From NCBI GenBank assembly GCA_013396755.1, contig VWZF01004021.1, positions 434,001 through 498,000 of the forward strand: a stretch of 64,000 bases of DNA, read 5' to 3'. Position 1 is the stretch's first letter, and every line of letters starts with the position of its first letter. This DNA is from Sclerurus mexicanus. Its lineage: Eukaryota > Chordata > Aves > Passeriformes > Furnariidae. The translations under genes were made by a program, and so were the position numbers. Positions 37,001-49,000 of this stretch are shown here, one piece after another. Under the pieces are notes generated by a model. That model was not told the origin of the DNA. It searched no databases and worked only from the letters and a program-made list of their open reading frames with translations.

Positions 37001-40000
37001 GTCTTGAGAGAGGTGTAATGGTAGGGGGATGTAATATCTGTGTATGACAGAGATAAAAAGCACCTAAACCACCCATGTATAAGTCTGAGACGTTTGCTTC
37101 TAAACAAAACCCCACTGATAACATGAAAATCAAACAATATTTTTATTTATTCTAAGCACAGCTTGTTCCACCTACATATTTTTATATGCTCAGGCTTTAG
37201 CAGGTGGAGGGCGTGTTCTTGGCTTATTTTTCTTATTTTTTCTTTTTATCTTGATGCTGAGTATCATCAGACTCCATGTTAACAAACAGCACAATAAAAG
37301 CAGCATAACTGCTAATCTGGTGCTGATTAGCTCCAGATTATATTTAGTGGAACTAAATGATTTCCTGCATCTGTTTTCTTCCCACTGGCTGAAGTAGAAG
37401 CATCAGTAAGTCTGCTGTGTCCTTGCTGTGTCCGTCCTCATCCCAGAGATCCCTGTGGGAAGGGTGGTGGTCCCCTCTCCTTGCACTGTTACTTTGCCTC
37501 GAGCTAATGGGCCAGACAAAGCCCCTCAGGATGCAGTTTCGGGGGGAGTTGGGGCCAAGACTGTGTCTGGTGCTGAATGGCCACATGGTTTCTACCTCCG
37601 AAAATGCCAGAACACTCTTGAGCTGCACCCCCAGCAGGGCAGAGCTCAGGGGAAATGCAGTGGGCAGGCCGTGGGTGAATCCACCCAGAATTCCCGTGGG
37701 TGGTCACCTGTGCACAGGTGTAATTGTCCTTGAGGTGTGAATTGAGGGACAGCTGTGCACTGGAAGGAAACAGCACGGCCAAGGATATGGGGCACGCCTG
37801 GGAGAGTGGGTTCCAGCGCTCAGGATTGCAGGGGACCATCAGCCCTCCCTGGTGTTTGGTTGCAAGGCTGACCATCAGCAAACAGAAGGGTTTTCTTTAA
37901 ATACAGGCATTTAAAGCCAGCCTGGATGGGGCTCTGAGCGCCCTGGTCTAGTGGGTGCTGTCCCTGCAGGGGCTGGAACGAGATGGGCTCTAAGGCCCCT
38001 TCCAGCCCAAACCAGTCTGTGATTCTGTGGCTCTAAAAATGGCCCAGCTGAGGTTTGAACAATAGTAAGAGATCCTTGTTGATGTTATTTAAAGATGGAT
38101 TTGTTTCACAGTGGAGATTCACCTTCATACTGTAGGAGTGGAAGTAGCAAAAGTTCATTTTTTAGCATAAAATTAGAAAGTTGAGAAGTTGTCATTGCTT
38201 TTCAGAAACTTTGGCATTCACAGCTGAAATCGGTCTGTAAAGAAATTTCCCTGATGGCCCGTGCACTTCCTAAGACCTAATGAAGTCTAATCATTAAATA
38301 AATTTAATGCTAAATAGCTACCTTTAGTATGTTTTTCAGAATTACAGAACGCATTTTAATGACCGTAATTTAAATTATGCCCCCTGCCATAAACTGCTTA
38401 GGCATCTAATGTTAGAGATAGTGCCAAAGATTAAAAGAAAATAATTCCATGTTTTCACATCATTTATATTCATTTTCATTGCCTCTGGTGTTTGATCTAT
38501 CAGTTTGTGTTATGAAGCACCAAATAAATGCTTTTGAAGATGAAAAATTAGCAAGCAAGGATGTGTATTAGTGGTAACATGAGACTGGCTCACAAGTTTG
38601 TTACCAATTAATAGAGAGCATCCAGGCTTTCAGGGTGCATTTGGCAGCTGCCTTGTTTCCAGCAACCAGTCAAGACAAAACAACATCATAAAACTTGAAT
38701 ACTGATGATGATTTCTCTTACACTTGCAGCAGGCCTAATGCAAAGAATAAATTCATTTAATCCCACTTTCTGCAGTATCAGTGAGTTGAACAGTTTTTAC
38801 TCACTCCATCAAAATTGAATTTGACTCACAGAAGATAAAAAAAAAATAATGCAGGTTTGTTTTTTCAATTCGTAGGTTAAACAAAAAACTGATAGATGTT
38901 CTTCCATATTAAAGTATTTGCCCAGTCCTGCCCTTGCATTCCATGAAAACATTGTGTTATTGTTTGAGAAGAATTTTGCTGTATAGAGATTTTTTCTTTT
39001 CTGTTCTTTCCTGTCTACATCTTTCTTCCTGACTCTCAACTGTTTTATTTTTTTCCTGTGCTTTTCTGTTCAAATACATGCTTCAATGTATATGGCTCTT
39101 GCTTACAGGAAGAAGAGGTGGAGAAGTTTGGGGTAAGTGTAGAGCTGAATGCAACTAAGATAAATAAAGATTATGCAACTCTTAACATACTGCATCCTCC
39201 TCGTTAGTGCATGCATCTGAAGTACAGCATGCATTTTATTAACCCTGCAATACATGGGTTTTTTGAAAGAAGGAAAAGGGGTTACAGCCAACCTTTCACT
39301 GCAGCTGTAAGAACTCTGAGTTGCTTCTGTGTAGTAGATAAATTGTTTGAGTTTTGGCTTTATGCATTAAAAACCCCTACTGTGCAGTTACATTGGAAGG
39401 GGCATAAAGGAAATAAATAACTTGCTTTTTAACATGTTACCAAAAAGTTGCAGCCATTCTGCATTTTAAACTATAAGGACACTTTGAATTGTTAATGATG
39501 TGTAGCAATTTCTCCCCCCCAAAATTTGGGTTCAAGCAAGCTTCAAACTATTATTTTTAGTATCTATTTAAAAGGTATCTCACATTTCCTACACCAAAAT
39601 CCTCGTTGATTTCCCTGGGAGTGTTGATTGTGCAGGGACCTGATAATGAAATGAGTTGTGATGTTGGCTGGGGCAATTCCTGGCTGGCCCAGCGTGGGCA
39701 TTTCAGGACAGCTGTCACTGCAGCCTTATTTCATGTGTTATTACGTGTATTTGTGCCCGTAAACTGTTACCTGTGTGCCTTTGTACAGCAGTGATGGGGG
39801 GGCCAGGGCCAGGCCAGACTGGGGTGAACACGTTTGGATACTGGTGCCAGGTCCTGGTGTGGGTGCCCTTGGCTGGCAGCGCTCAGAGCTCACAGGGCAG
39901 CTCGTGGGGAGACCCCCAGGACCCACAGAGCCTGATTTCTGACCCCTGGGACTGCTGTGAACGCAGGGGAATAAGGAAAAATCATTATTATAGGAAATTG

Positions 40001-43000
40001 AATTGAATTGCCTTAAAAAGTCAAGTCCAGACTTGAAAGAAAAACAGTGTGTACAGAAGCAATGAAATATTTATATCATTAAAGATAAACTTAATTTCCT
40101 GATCATTATAGAATAGATTTTAGCTTTGTCCTTATCTGTAGGAGACAGAAGTGTCCCCTTGGTGTGAGTAGCTGTGAACACTCCATCATGCCTTTTGCTG
40201 CTCCTTGCCTACAGTAACATTACTTTTTTATTAAATTAAACTACAAATTGCTGCCAGTTTTTAAGCTTGTACTTTCTTTCAGATTGATTTATTTAACATC
40301 TTTGAAAACACTGCAGTCAGCTGTTTTCCACCACTTATTTTTGAAGCTCAGTGTACTTGACTCCTTATGTTTCCTCTAACAGTATGTTTCATTCTGACTC
40401 CTTTGGCCATTGTAGCAATTCTGTGCCTGCTGTTGTTTATTCTGCCTCTTGTGATTCTGTAAACACATGAGATCTTGGTAACTCTTCACAAATACTGTAG
40501 CTTTAAAAATATTCATCGGAATAATTAAAAATCCCCACAAAAACTGAACTTTGAACAACTTTGTTGCCACTTTGCATTAGAATTTACATGTGACATATAC
40601 TGGGATCTCCATTTATTTCAGTATTTAAAGGACTGCTGTGGCTGGAGGACATTGGCAGGTGACACAGGTGCTGTGTGTGTGTGAGAGATGTCCAGATCCC
40701 TTGTCTGGTCCCTCGTTCAGTGGGAGTGGCAGTGGCTGTCAGGGAGAGTAGCTCACGCTCTTGAACAGCGTGGGGATTCTTTCTCTTCCCCGTAGCTGCT
40801 GACAGACGTGGGAGCTCAGAATTGGGAGCATTGTCTTCCACAGGTGCGAGTCTGTACAAGTGTGGGCATATGTGTGTTCTCACTGCCTTCCTCTCCCTTC
40901 CTGGGATACGTGTTTTTAAGGAGCTCTCCTCTGTGAAGGTTTTTAGTTGCTTGAAGAAAGAAGTTGAGTGCACAATCAGATGCACTTTGTACTTGTAACA
41001 TAATTTGCCCCTTATTTAACCGTTGTGAGGAGCCCAGTTTTCTGAGGGGATTGCAGGAGTCACTCACTGCGGTGCTCGGCTAACTGCAGGAAGTTTCTGT
41101 GTGAGCCTGGTGCACACAGTGGGCACCAAATTCCTCAAAGCAACAAAGTTCATAAGTTTGTCCACCCTTACAATCTGCAGCAGAAGTTACAGAGTCATTA
41201 AGGTTGGAAAAGAGGTGTAAGATGGAGTCCAGCCATCAGCCCAGCACCACCACCACATTCACCACTGAACCACGTTCTCAAGTGCCATATCCACGTGTTT
41301 TTTGAACAGTCCTGGGATGGTGACTCCACCACTGCCCTGGGCAGCGTGTTCCAGGGCTTGACAGGGCTTTTCCATGAAGAAATGTTTCCTAATATCCAAC
41401 TGAATCTTCCTCTTGCACAACTGGAGCCGTTTCCTCTCATCCTGCCAGCCGTGGGTGTCGCAGCACAGGCAGGAGCTGAACGAGTTCTGTGCAGAGCATT
41501 GATGTGCAGTCCTGTTCTAGACCCAAACTGCTGCTCTCAGTTCACCAGAATGTTTTAAGACAGGCGTTGTTTTACTGCTGTTCATCTTTTTAACTCATTT
41601 GCATCAGCATGCACTAGCCCTAACTGGAGATGATTGGTATTAATCTGCTTTGGCCTGTGCTACTGTCGCTCTTCGTGGCTGTTGAGAACTGACCCTTCAG
41701 TGCTCCGCTCTTGTCTTTTGCAGGTCTCTGAGCCAGGGCAGCACCAACTCCAACATGCTGGACGTGCAGGGTGGTGCTCACAAGAAGCGTGCCCGCCGCA
41801 GCTCGCTGCTCAACGCCAAGAAGCTCTACGAGGATGCCCAGATGGCGAGGAAGGTGAAGCAGTACCTGTCCAACCTGAACGTGGAGACGGACGAAGAGAA
41901 GATCCAGATACTGTCCCTTCAGTGTGAGCCTGCCTACAGCACGTGTAAGTGCAATTCCTTCTCTCGAAGTACACATTTAAACGCTTTCTCCAAAGCCAAA
42001 ACACTTCAGTAAGCTCTGGTTTGTCGTGTGCTAAGAGCTCCAGCAGGACAGCATTCACGTTCAGGTCTTGGTTGAGCTCAGAAAACCTGCGTGATGTTTC
42101 TCCTGTTGCCCTTTGGTTCCTCAGCTGTGTCTTTCCATGAGTCTGGCAGGAAATTCAGTAGCACATCAGCTCTGGTCTTGCCCCGCCGCCCTTGTACAGA
42201 ATTAGGGAGGAGAAAAGTAACGTTTACCATGTGAACAGCAAGGAATTGAAAAGAGACAGAATCAATAGAGAAAGTGCAATGGATTACAGCTTGGAAGAAC
42301 TGAAGATTGGTGAGACGGAGAAGTTGGGTCAGTATTGACTGATGGGTTTGACAGGCAGAAACTGAGGGCTACAGCAGGACAGTTCCCATGCTTTGAACTC
42401 CTGTCAAACAAACTGTTGTCTGACCTGCTGTCTTGCACAGTTCAGTAAATTCTTACTTAGAAATGAGACGTTCTAATTGCATTTTATTTCGATGCTTAAA
42501 AATTTTCACTTTCCTGAAAGGTAGAGTTGTTTCAAAATAGAAGAGTGGCAACCATGCTAAGCAAAATAATGTTTCATGCTTGTCTTTTGTCCAAATGTAG
42601 CATTTTAAGACTTTTTTTGTCCTCAAATACTGTTGTCTGTGAGGATGTAAGTTAAAAGCATGACTAGGAGATGGCATCTTGAAGATAAAATTTTAAGCCC
42701 TTGCCATCATCCAGTATTAAGAATGCAAATCCTTGTTATTCCCTAAGGTGCCTCCTTATGCAAATTTTTTTTAGTATTTCCTTTGAAATAGCACTGAAGT
42801 AGAAAACCTGGAAATGGCTATATTTAATTCCCTTTAAAATTGTTAAATTCTCTGTGTTTGAACTCATTATAGATGATCTGTGTGCAGTTTTGAGAGGTGG
42901 CCATACCATGCCCGTGAGGCAAACATAAATATTATCAGGTGGTTTTTCAGTTGTTTCAAATAAATCAGTTAAAATCTTGTTTGCACAGTGCTAGCCATAG

Positions 43001-46000
43001 ATATGGTAAAATAGTAAAAACATGGTAAAAACAGGGAGCATATTCGGACTGTTCTACTCGATGTAGTTAAGCAAATCAAGTCCTTTTTTTTCTTAAACAT
43101 CAGAAAGGAAAATGGAAGTTAAGTACATATACAAATAAATACATAGTAGAGTGGTGTATTACTAGAAGTACCTTTTTAAAAACTGGGAAAATAGCCCCAA
43201 ACCCCAAAAACACAGATAATTGATCCAGTTGAGATCAGTCTCGTTGCTGCAGAGCTGGGAGGAAGGGTGGAGGAGCCATGTGAAGCACGAGGGAGCTGCC
43301 AGCCCCTCGTGGTTTTAATTCTGGTGGGGTGAGAGCACTGAACTGCTCCCAGGGATGTTCCTCCACACTTGGTTGGATTGCCCATGTTTAAATTTGGACC
43401 AGGTAACGTTGGCTCAGGCAGCCTGGCATTTGGGTTTGGGCAAAGAGGGTTTTTGTACGTGCCCAGAAAAGCCGGGGTTCAGCTCCCAGCTCTCAGCTTG
43501 GTAATAAGCTCCCAGCCTGGAATGGGCAGCAGTGATGCTGCAATCCAGGGAATATAAGGAGAAATTGGATGGCCTTAACTTCAGAGTGTATGAATTGCTG
43601 TGGGATTGAAGCTGCCCTGTGCTGTAAATCACTTGTGCCACCTAGTGAAATGTTAATGCCAATGGCAAAACAGCCTCATTTTGAAGGAGATGCTGCTGTG
43701 CTATTGCACCTTATGTACAGACATCTAAAATAAGGCTTGTGGCAGAAATAAGTAACCTTTTTTTGTCTTTTGATTAAGTGCTTCTACAGCAGTTGAAAGA
43801 ATTCAGGTTTTTTTTAAAAGCCATTTCACACAACAGCATCTTCAGTGTGATGAGATGGGTGTGTTTGGAATAGAAATGGTTTCAAACACATTTTATCTTC
43901 TTTATACAATGGTTCCTTTGTCTGAATGGTTATACTGTAATAATCCTGCAATTCAAAGTGCAAGATATTTATATGCAGTTTTCCCTAACAGTGACAAAGA
44001 ATTTAAGTGAGAGAAGAGGAGGGAAGTCCTCTGAGATGTCTCCAGTGCCCATGAGGTCAGTTGGCCAAACCACGAAAGCCCATCAGCATCAACAAAACCG
44101 AATGAGTCAAGTTCTTCAGGTGCCAACTGTGAATTTGTACCCCAGTAGGAAAAAGGGACTGACAAAGGATCACGTCACATTCAGTGAGTACCTGCAGCTC
44201 CCGTGGCTGGGGAGTGTGAGAGAAGCTGTCTGTAGCTGGGTGGTTTGTGTGAGATACCGTTGTGCTTCCTTTGATTAATTCACTTTAAAATAGCTGGTGC
44301 ATGTTACTTGTTTTACGAGAGTGTGCTGTCTACTTAGTCATTTGTACAGCCTTTAATAAGTTCCCTTAAAACAGCTAATGGTGAGGTTTCCACACCCTGC
44401 AGATGAACAGCCAGCAGTGGCCACAGCTGTTCTGCTCTAAATCTAAACGGAGACTGTCTCCACATGCAGAATCCTCTGAGCATCTGCTGCCCTCTTTGCT
44501 GAATACTCTGATTGTTTGACGTGCTGCTTACTTGTGGTTTAAACAAATATCAGTAGCTCAAAGGAATAACAGCATCGAGTAACTGATTCCCTGGTTTTCA
44601 TAGGTACGGGCTCCCCACAGAAGTCATTAAGCTTGTCTGAGGAAGTAAGTAGTAAGAAACAAACTGATGACACTATGTCCATGGCATCTTCTTTGCACTC
44701 CAGCCCACCTGCTTCTCCCCAGGGCTCCCCACGCAAAGGTACGTGAGCTGTGGGGATGGTCACGGGCCGTGGGAGCCCCAGGAGCTCCAGCCTGTGGTGG
44801 GCTAAAACCAGGGTGGGCAGTGGCAGGAGTGTTTGTTGATAATGACATGTAAGGGAAATAGTAGTTTGGAGTATACTTGTCAAGAATAGAGTCATGTCCT
44901 TCTATGAACAGACATGATTTTCCAGTGTATTTATATACTTTGGCTTTAAAAGTCACTATTTAAAAAAGGGAACAATTGTTTTCTTAAAATAGTGCCCAGG
45001 TGCCTCTGACAGAATTCCCAGTAGATCTGAAGTGGTCACCCCTGCCATCATGTCAGTTCAGATTTAGGTGGCCACTTAAATAAATGGGATTCACAGACCT
45101 GGGGATTTCTTGAAGATGACAGTGTTGCACAGAAACTGCAGCTGTTGAGACAACTTCTGGTCTTGTCCAAGGTATATACCAGGTGATTAGGTGGAGCTGG
45201 AGGTAGAATGGTGTCACAGTTCTTCAGGACAGTTGGTTTAGGTTGCTGTAGTAGTGGATCCATCTAAATCCTCGAGTCGCTGTTCATATTTTTTGTTCTT
45301 GTGCACAGGGCTTTGTTTACATCCCTGTCTCTCATGATGCCCTGAGAATCCCTTTATTTTTGATGTCTTCATCTTAAAAGACCTGCATCACTGAATCATT
45401 AGTCAGCCTTGGATGGGAGTTCCTTTGAAACCCTTTAACACTACTCTGACCAGCCGGGGTGGTCGGTGGTGGATGCTGTAAGGCCTCTCTCCCTCCCTTC
45501 TGTGCTGCTTTGACTCACTGACAGCCCAAAGCCACTGCATTGGCATGGCATGGCACGGGGACCTGCTGCACCTCCTCACCTTGTCGTGGGAGAGCAGCCC
45601 GGTCTATCCACTTCTGCCTTCACAGGATCCTCTTTCCTTTAGGAGAATGCCACTTCTTGTACTGAAACACAGCATACATATAAAAAGCTTAATTATGTGG
45701 GTTGCCAACCCTTGCTCCACTGAGGCTTCTGAGCATCGCTTATAAACATGTTATTTTTGTTAGCTTTCATCTGGTTCTTTGAAAATACTGTTTTGTTTCT
45801 TTGGGATTATTTCTTTAATTCAGCTTGCTTTCAGCATAGTTTTAGCACTGATCTAATTTGATCGAGGTGATCTGTACCTTATTGTGTGTGTTGTGCTAAC
45901 AGCTCATTGATCTAAAATTAGGTGCTTCACAGACAGCTGAAAGACATAATTTTAGGCATGAACACGTTCCACTTAATCTCAGATTCCGTTTTCTTTTGAG

Positions 46001-49000
46001 CCATACCCAAGTGATATGCAAATAGGACTGAAGAGAAAAGGGTTTAAAATTAGGGTGTTATTTTTGCTGTTGTTTATCTCGTCACTCACCGTCTGCCTGT
46101 GTCCTTTGTTGTAGTTGGCAACACCCAGAGGTCGGATAACTGCAGTCAGATGAATCTCTCTGGCTCTTCCTCCTCACTGGCCAGTGAGACCAGCAACAAG
46201 ACCAGCGGCCAGCGCAGCTACGGAATAGGTGGGGCTTATTTACAGAAGCAAATTCGGATGATTTGCCAGGCCAGAGACAGTTCTGGGACAAGAGCAAAGG
46301 CAGACAGAGAGGCTGAGAGTGCAGAGGCAGAAGCTGAGCGTGAGCCCACAAAAACAAAGGGATTGCGGTTTAGAAGACTTAGGGAAAGAAGCTTCTCCAG
46401 GGAAAGAACACCTTTTGCTGCCAAAAGGGAAGCAGAGCACACTGAAGCCTCGGAAGGGAGTGAGAACCAAAAGGACAAGGACAGTGATGCTCTGAGCACA
46501 GCAAGTATCTATAGCAACAGCAGTCTGTACACATCTTCCTGCCTGTGCATGAAGTCTAGAAGGAGGAGAAAGACTCTGTGATTTATTTTTAGAAGAAAGA
46601 CTGATGTCCACGTTGTGTCAGATATCCTGAGTTTATCCAAGTTATTTCAGCGTTATCCATTTACATGTTTAAGCTGTTTAATGTTCTTCCCTTCCAGATA
46701 CTTGTGTCAGTTCTTTATAGTTAATCACCCTTACAGTGCAGTGAAGACAATAATGTGAAGTTAGAAAATCAAGGAACAGGTACAGTGGCAGTTCAGTTAC
46801 TTAGTGTGTCACAAATGCCAATGAACCAGTAAGTTCTGCAGCGTTTTCTTAATTAGACAGTCCTTGATAAGACGTAAATCAAATGCTCGCTTCCAGCACT
46901 GGTGTTTATTTGCATTGGTCACATCTTCTGCTGACCCTTTCAGCCCAGCAAACACTTGCATTTAGTCTGTTTATATACATGTGCTGTTACTTAATGGCTC
47001 AGCTTTCAGGTAGTGTTAATCTCTTCAATTAAGAGGAGCTCTTTTGTTCACCAGATCTTTGAAGTTCTTGAAAAATAGTGTCTTGAAATTAAGACACACC
47101 AGGAGAGCACTTCTTACTGCAGTACAGTTGTGTAAAGAGTCCCTTAAAAATGTAATGGATATGAAATATTATTGTCAAAGGAAAGGAAACTGAAGTTTAA
47201 TCTTAAAAATGGTGCTCTTAATGACATTTTTTCCATTCATGAGGTTCAGTCCTATAGTTTGATAATATTGATATTTAATGCTCATATTTGCTCCTAAAAT
47301 CCTACAGCAATAATCAAAGTCTCTCAAATTATGAGCTCTGTGCTCAGTGGCAAATATGCCAGTGGCTCCAGATGCCATATTACATAATCTCGACATTTTT
47401 TCTGGACTTGATCTTCTCTATTAGCTTGTGTGTATGACTGGCATGACTTTTACACTGGCCAGTTCACATGTTCACCTAAAGGATGTCAATATGTGGCAGT
47501 CCACCTGAAAGGCACATGTGCAGGAATTTTGGAAAAATGCTTGTCTGAGGTGTTGGATATGTAGGTTATACACATTATTTGTGTTTGAAATAAGCAGAAA
47601 GAAATACATTATGGATTTTGCTCTGAATCTTGTGGGATCTTCAGCTGTTCCCCTGCAGTGCGAGCAGCACTGGAGTCTGGTCCAGCTCCTGCCAAAGTTG
47701 TATTTCCTGCCCTTGCTCCCTTCTCTGCTAGTTTTGGAGCAGATCATAAAACTGAGATGACCATATGGCTAATCCCTGAGTGCTAATGGCTGGCTTTTAC
47801 CTTAGTCAGCATCTCCCCCTCCACTGCCAAGATCTGTCCTGAGTCTTGCGGGCAGAGGGGTAGCGGGAAGTGTGCTGCTTTTATCCCAGAGCAGTCGGCA
47901 CTTGCAGAGTTGGAAGGACCAAAGGTGCCCACTCCCCCCTGCTGCTCCTCGCGGCTGTGGAGGTTTAGGCTGTGCTCTGCGGAGCAGTGGAGGTGCAGGT
48001 GGGTTACTGCAGTCACTGCACTTACACTGGTAAATAAATCAGTGCGAGATGCTGGTCGATGCTAAAGGCTTTCATACCCTCAGCCCCTCAGTGGAGTGGC
48101 TCCATGCAAACAGGCCTTGGGTGTTTTGTTTCTGAATATGCCTGCTGCGATGTGTGTGTCAAAACTTCATTGTCCTGCCCATAAACTTGAGCTGCTCTTT
48201 GACCGAGACCCTCTCTTCTCTCCTCAGGCTACGCCCTCATACCCTCCACCAAATCCGACAACTTCTCGGACTCCAGTCACAGTGAGATCTCCTCCCGCTC
48301 CAGCATCGTCAGCAACTGCTCCGTGGACTCCATGTCGGCGGCGCTGCAGGACGACAGGAGCCTGGCCCAGTCCCTGCTCGGGGGGGATCCCGGCGGGGCA
48401 GAGAGGAAGGAGCACCCCCAGCCCCTGGTGGATTACGGCCAGCCCTGCCCAGGGTAAGGCGCAGCGGGTTCTGGTTGGCATCGTGGCCCTGCTGGCAAAG
48501 CTTTGGCCAGCACACGGTTGTGCACTCCGCTGGGGTTGTTAAGCTCTTGCAGGAAGCTGGAGATGCCCTGTGTGAGCCTGTTTGCCTAAGAAGCTTACAG
48601 TATCACTTGGGGAGACAGCAGCATGTTCCCACCAGTGGGGTTCAGCTGGGCAGCTCTTTCTGGAGACTGCAAATGTGTTAAAAGCCAGGATGATGCTTAG
48701 CAAATTAGTGTCGTGGTGAGAGACAGCAGAAGAACAACAGGAAATTATCAATTCTCTCTGAGTCAGCAGTGCCAGTCACTTAATGTGCTCTAATGTGATT
48801 TTTAAGGATTTTTCTAATTATCATTTGTTGCTTAGGCAGACTGGAAGCTTTCTGTCACTCTCTTCCTGACAGTTTCCACACAAGAGCTCTTGTTGCTTTG
48901 CGGCAATGACAGTCTGTGCTGAAATGTTGCTTTGAACTGGAAGTTTTTGGTTTTGTCTTATTAGACATAAAGCCTTGATCCATAGGATTTAATATGTCTT

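Larger units (their letters stand above)
36737..41723 (+). other. RAPGEF6: Intron 16 (5.0 kb), contains a microexon
   Basis: Holds a CR1 fragment near 37,912, a 24-nt alternative exon at 39,109, and an older CR1 fragment near 41,190. The AT-rich, repeat-free stretch 38,050-39,600 around the microexon is a candidate for high intronic conservation, but this is inference from its composition only. Confidence 0.65.

Noticed and set aside
46099..46114. ATG at 46,099 as the start of an independent 160-codon gene
   Set aside because: The first five codons lie in the intron before a good acceptor in the correct RAPGEF6 phase; an alternative RAPGEF6 exon explains the frame better.
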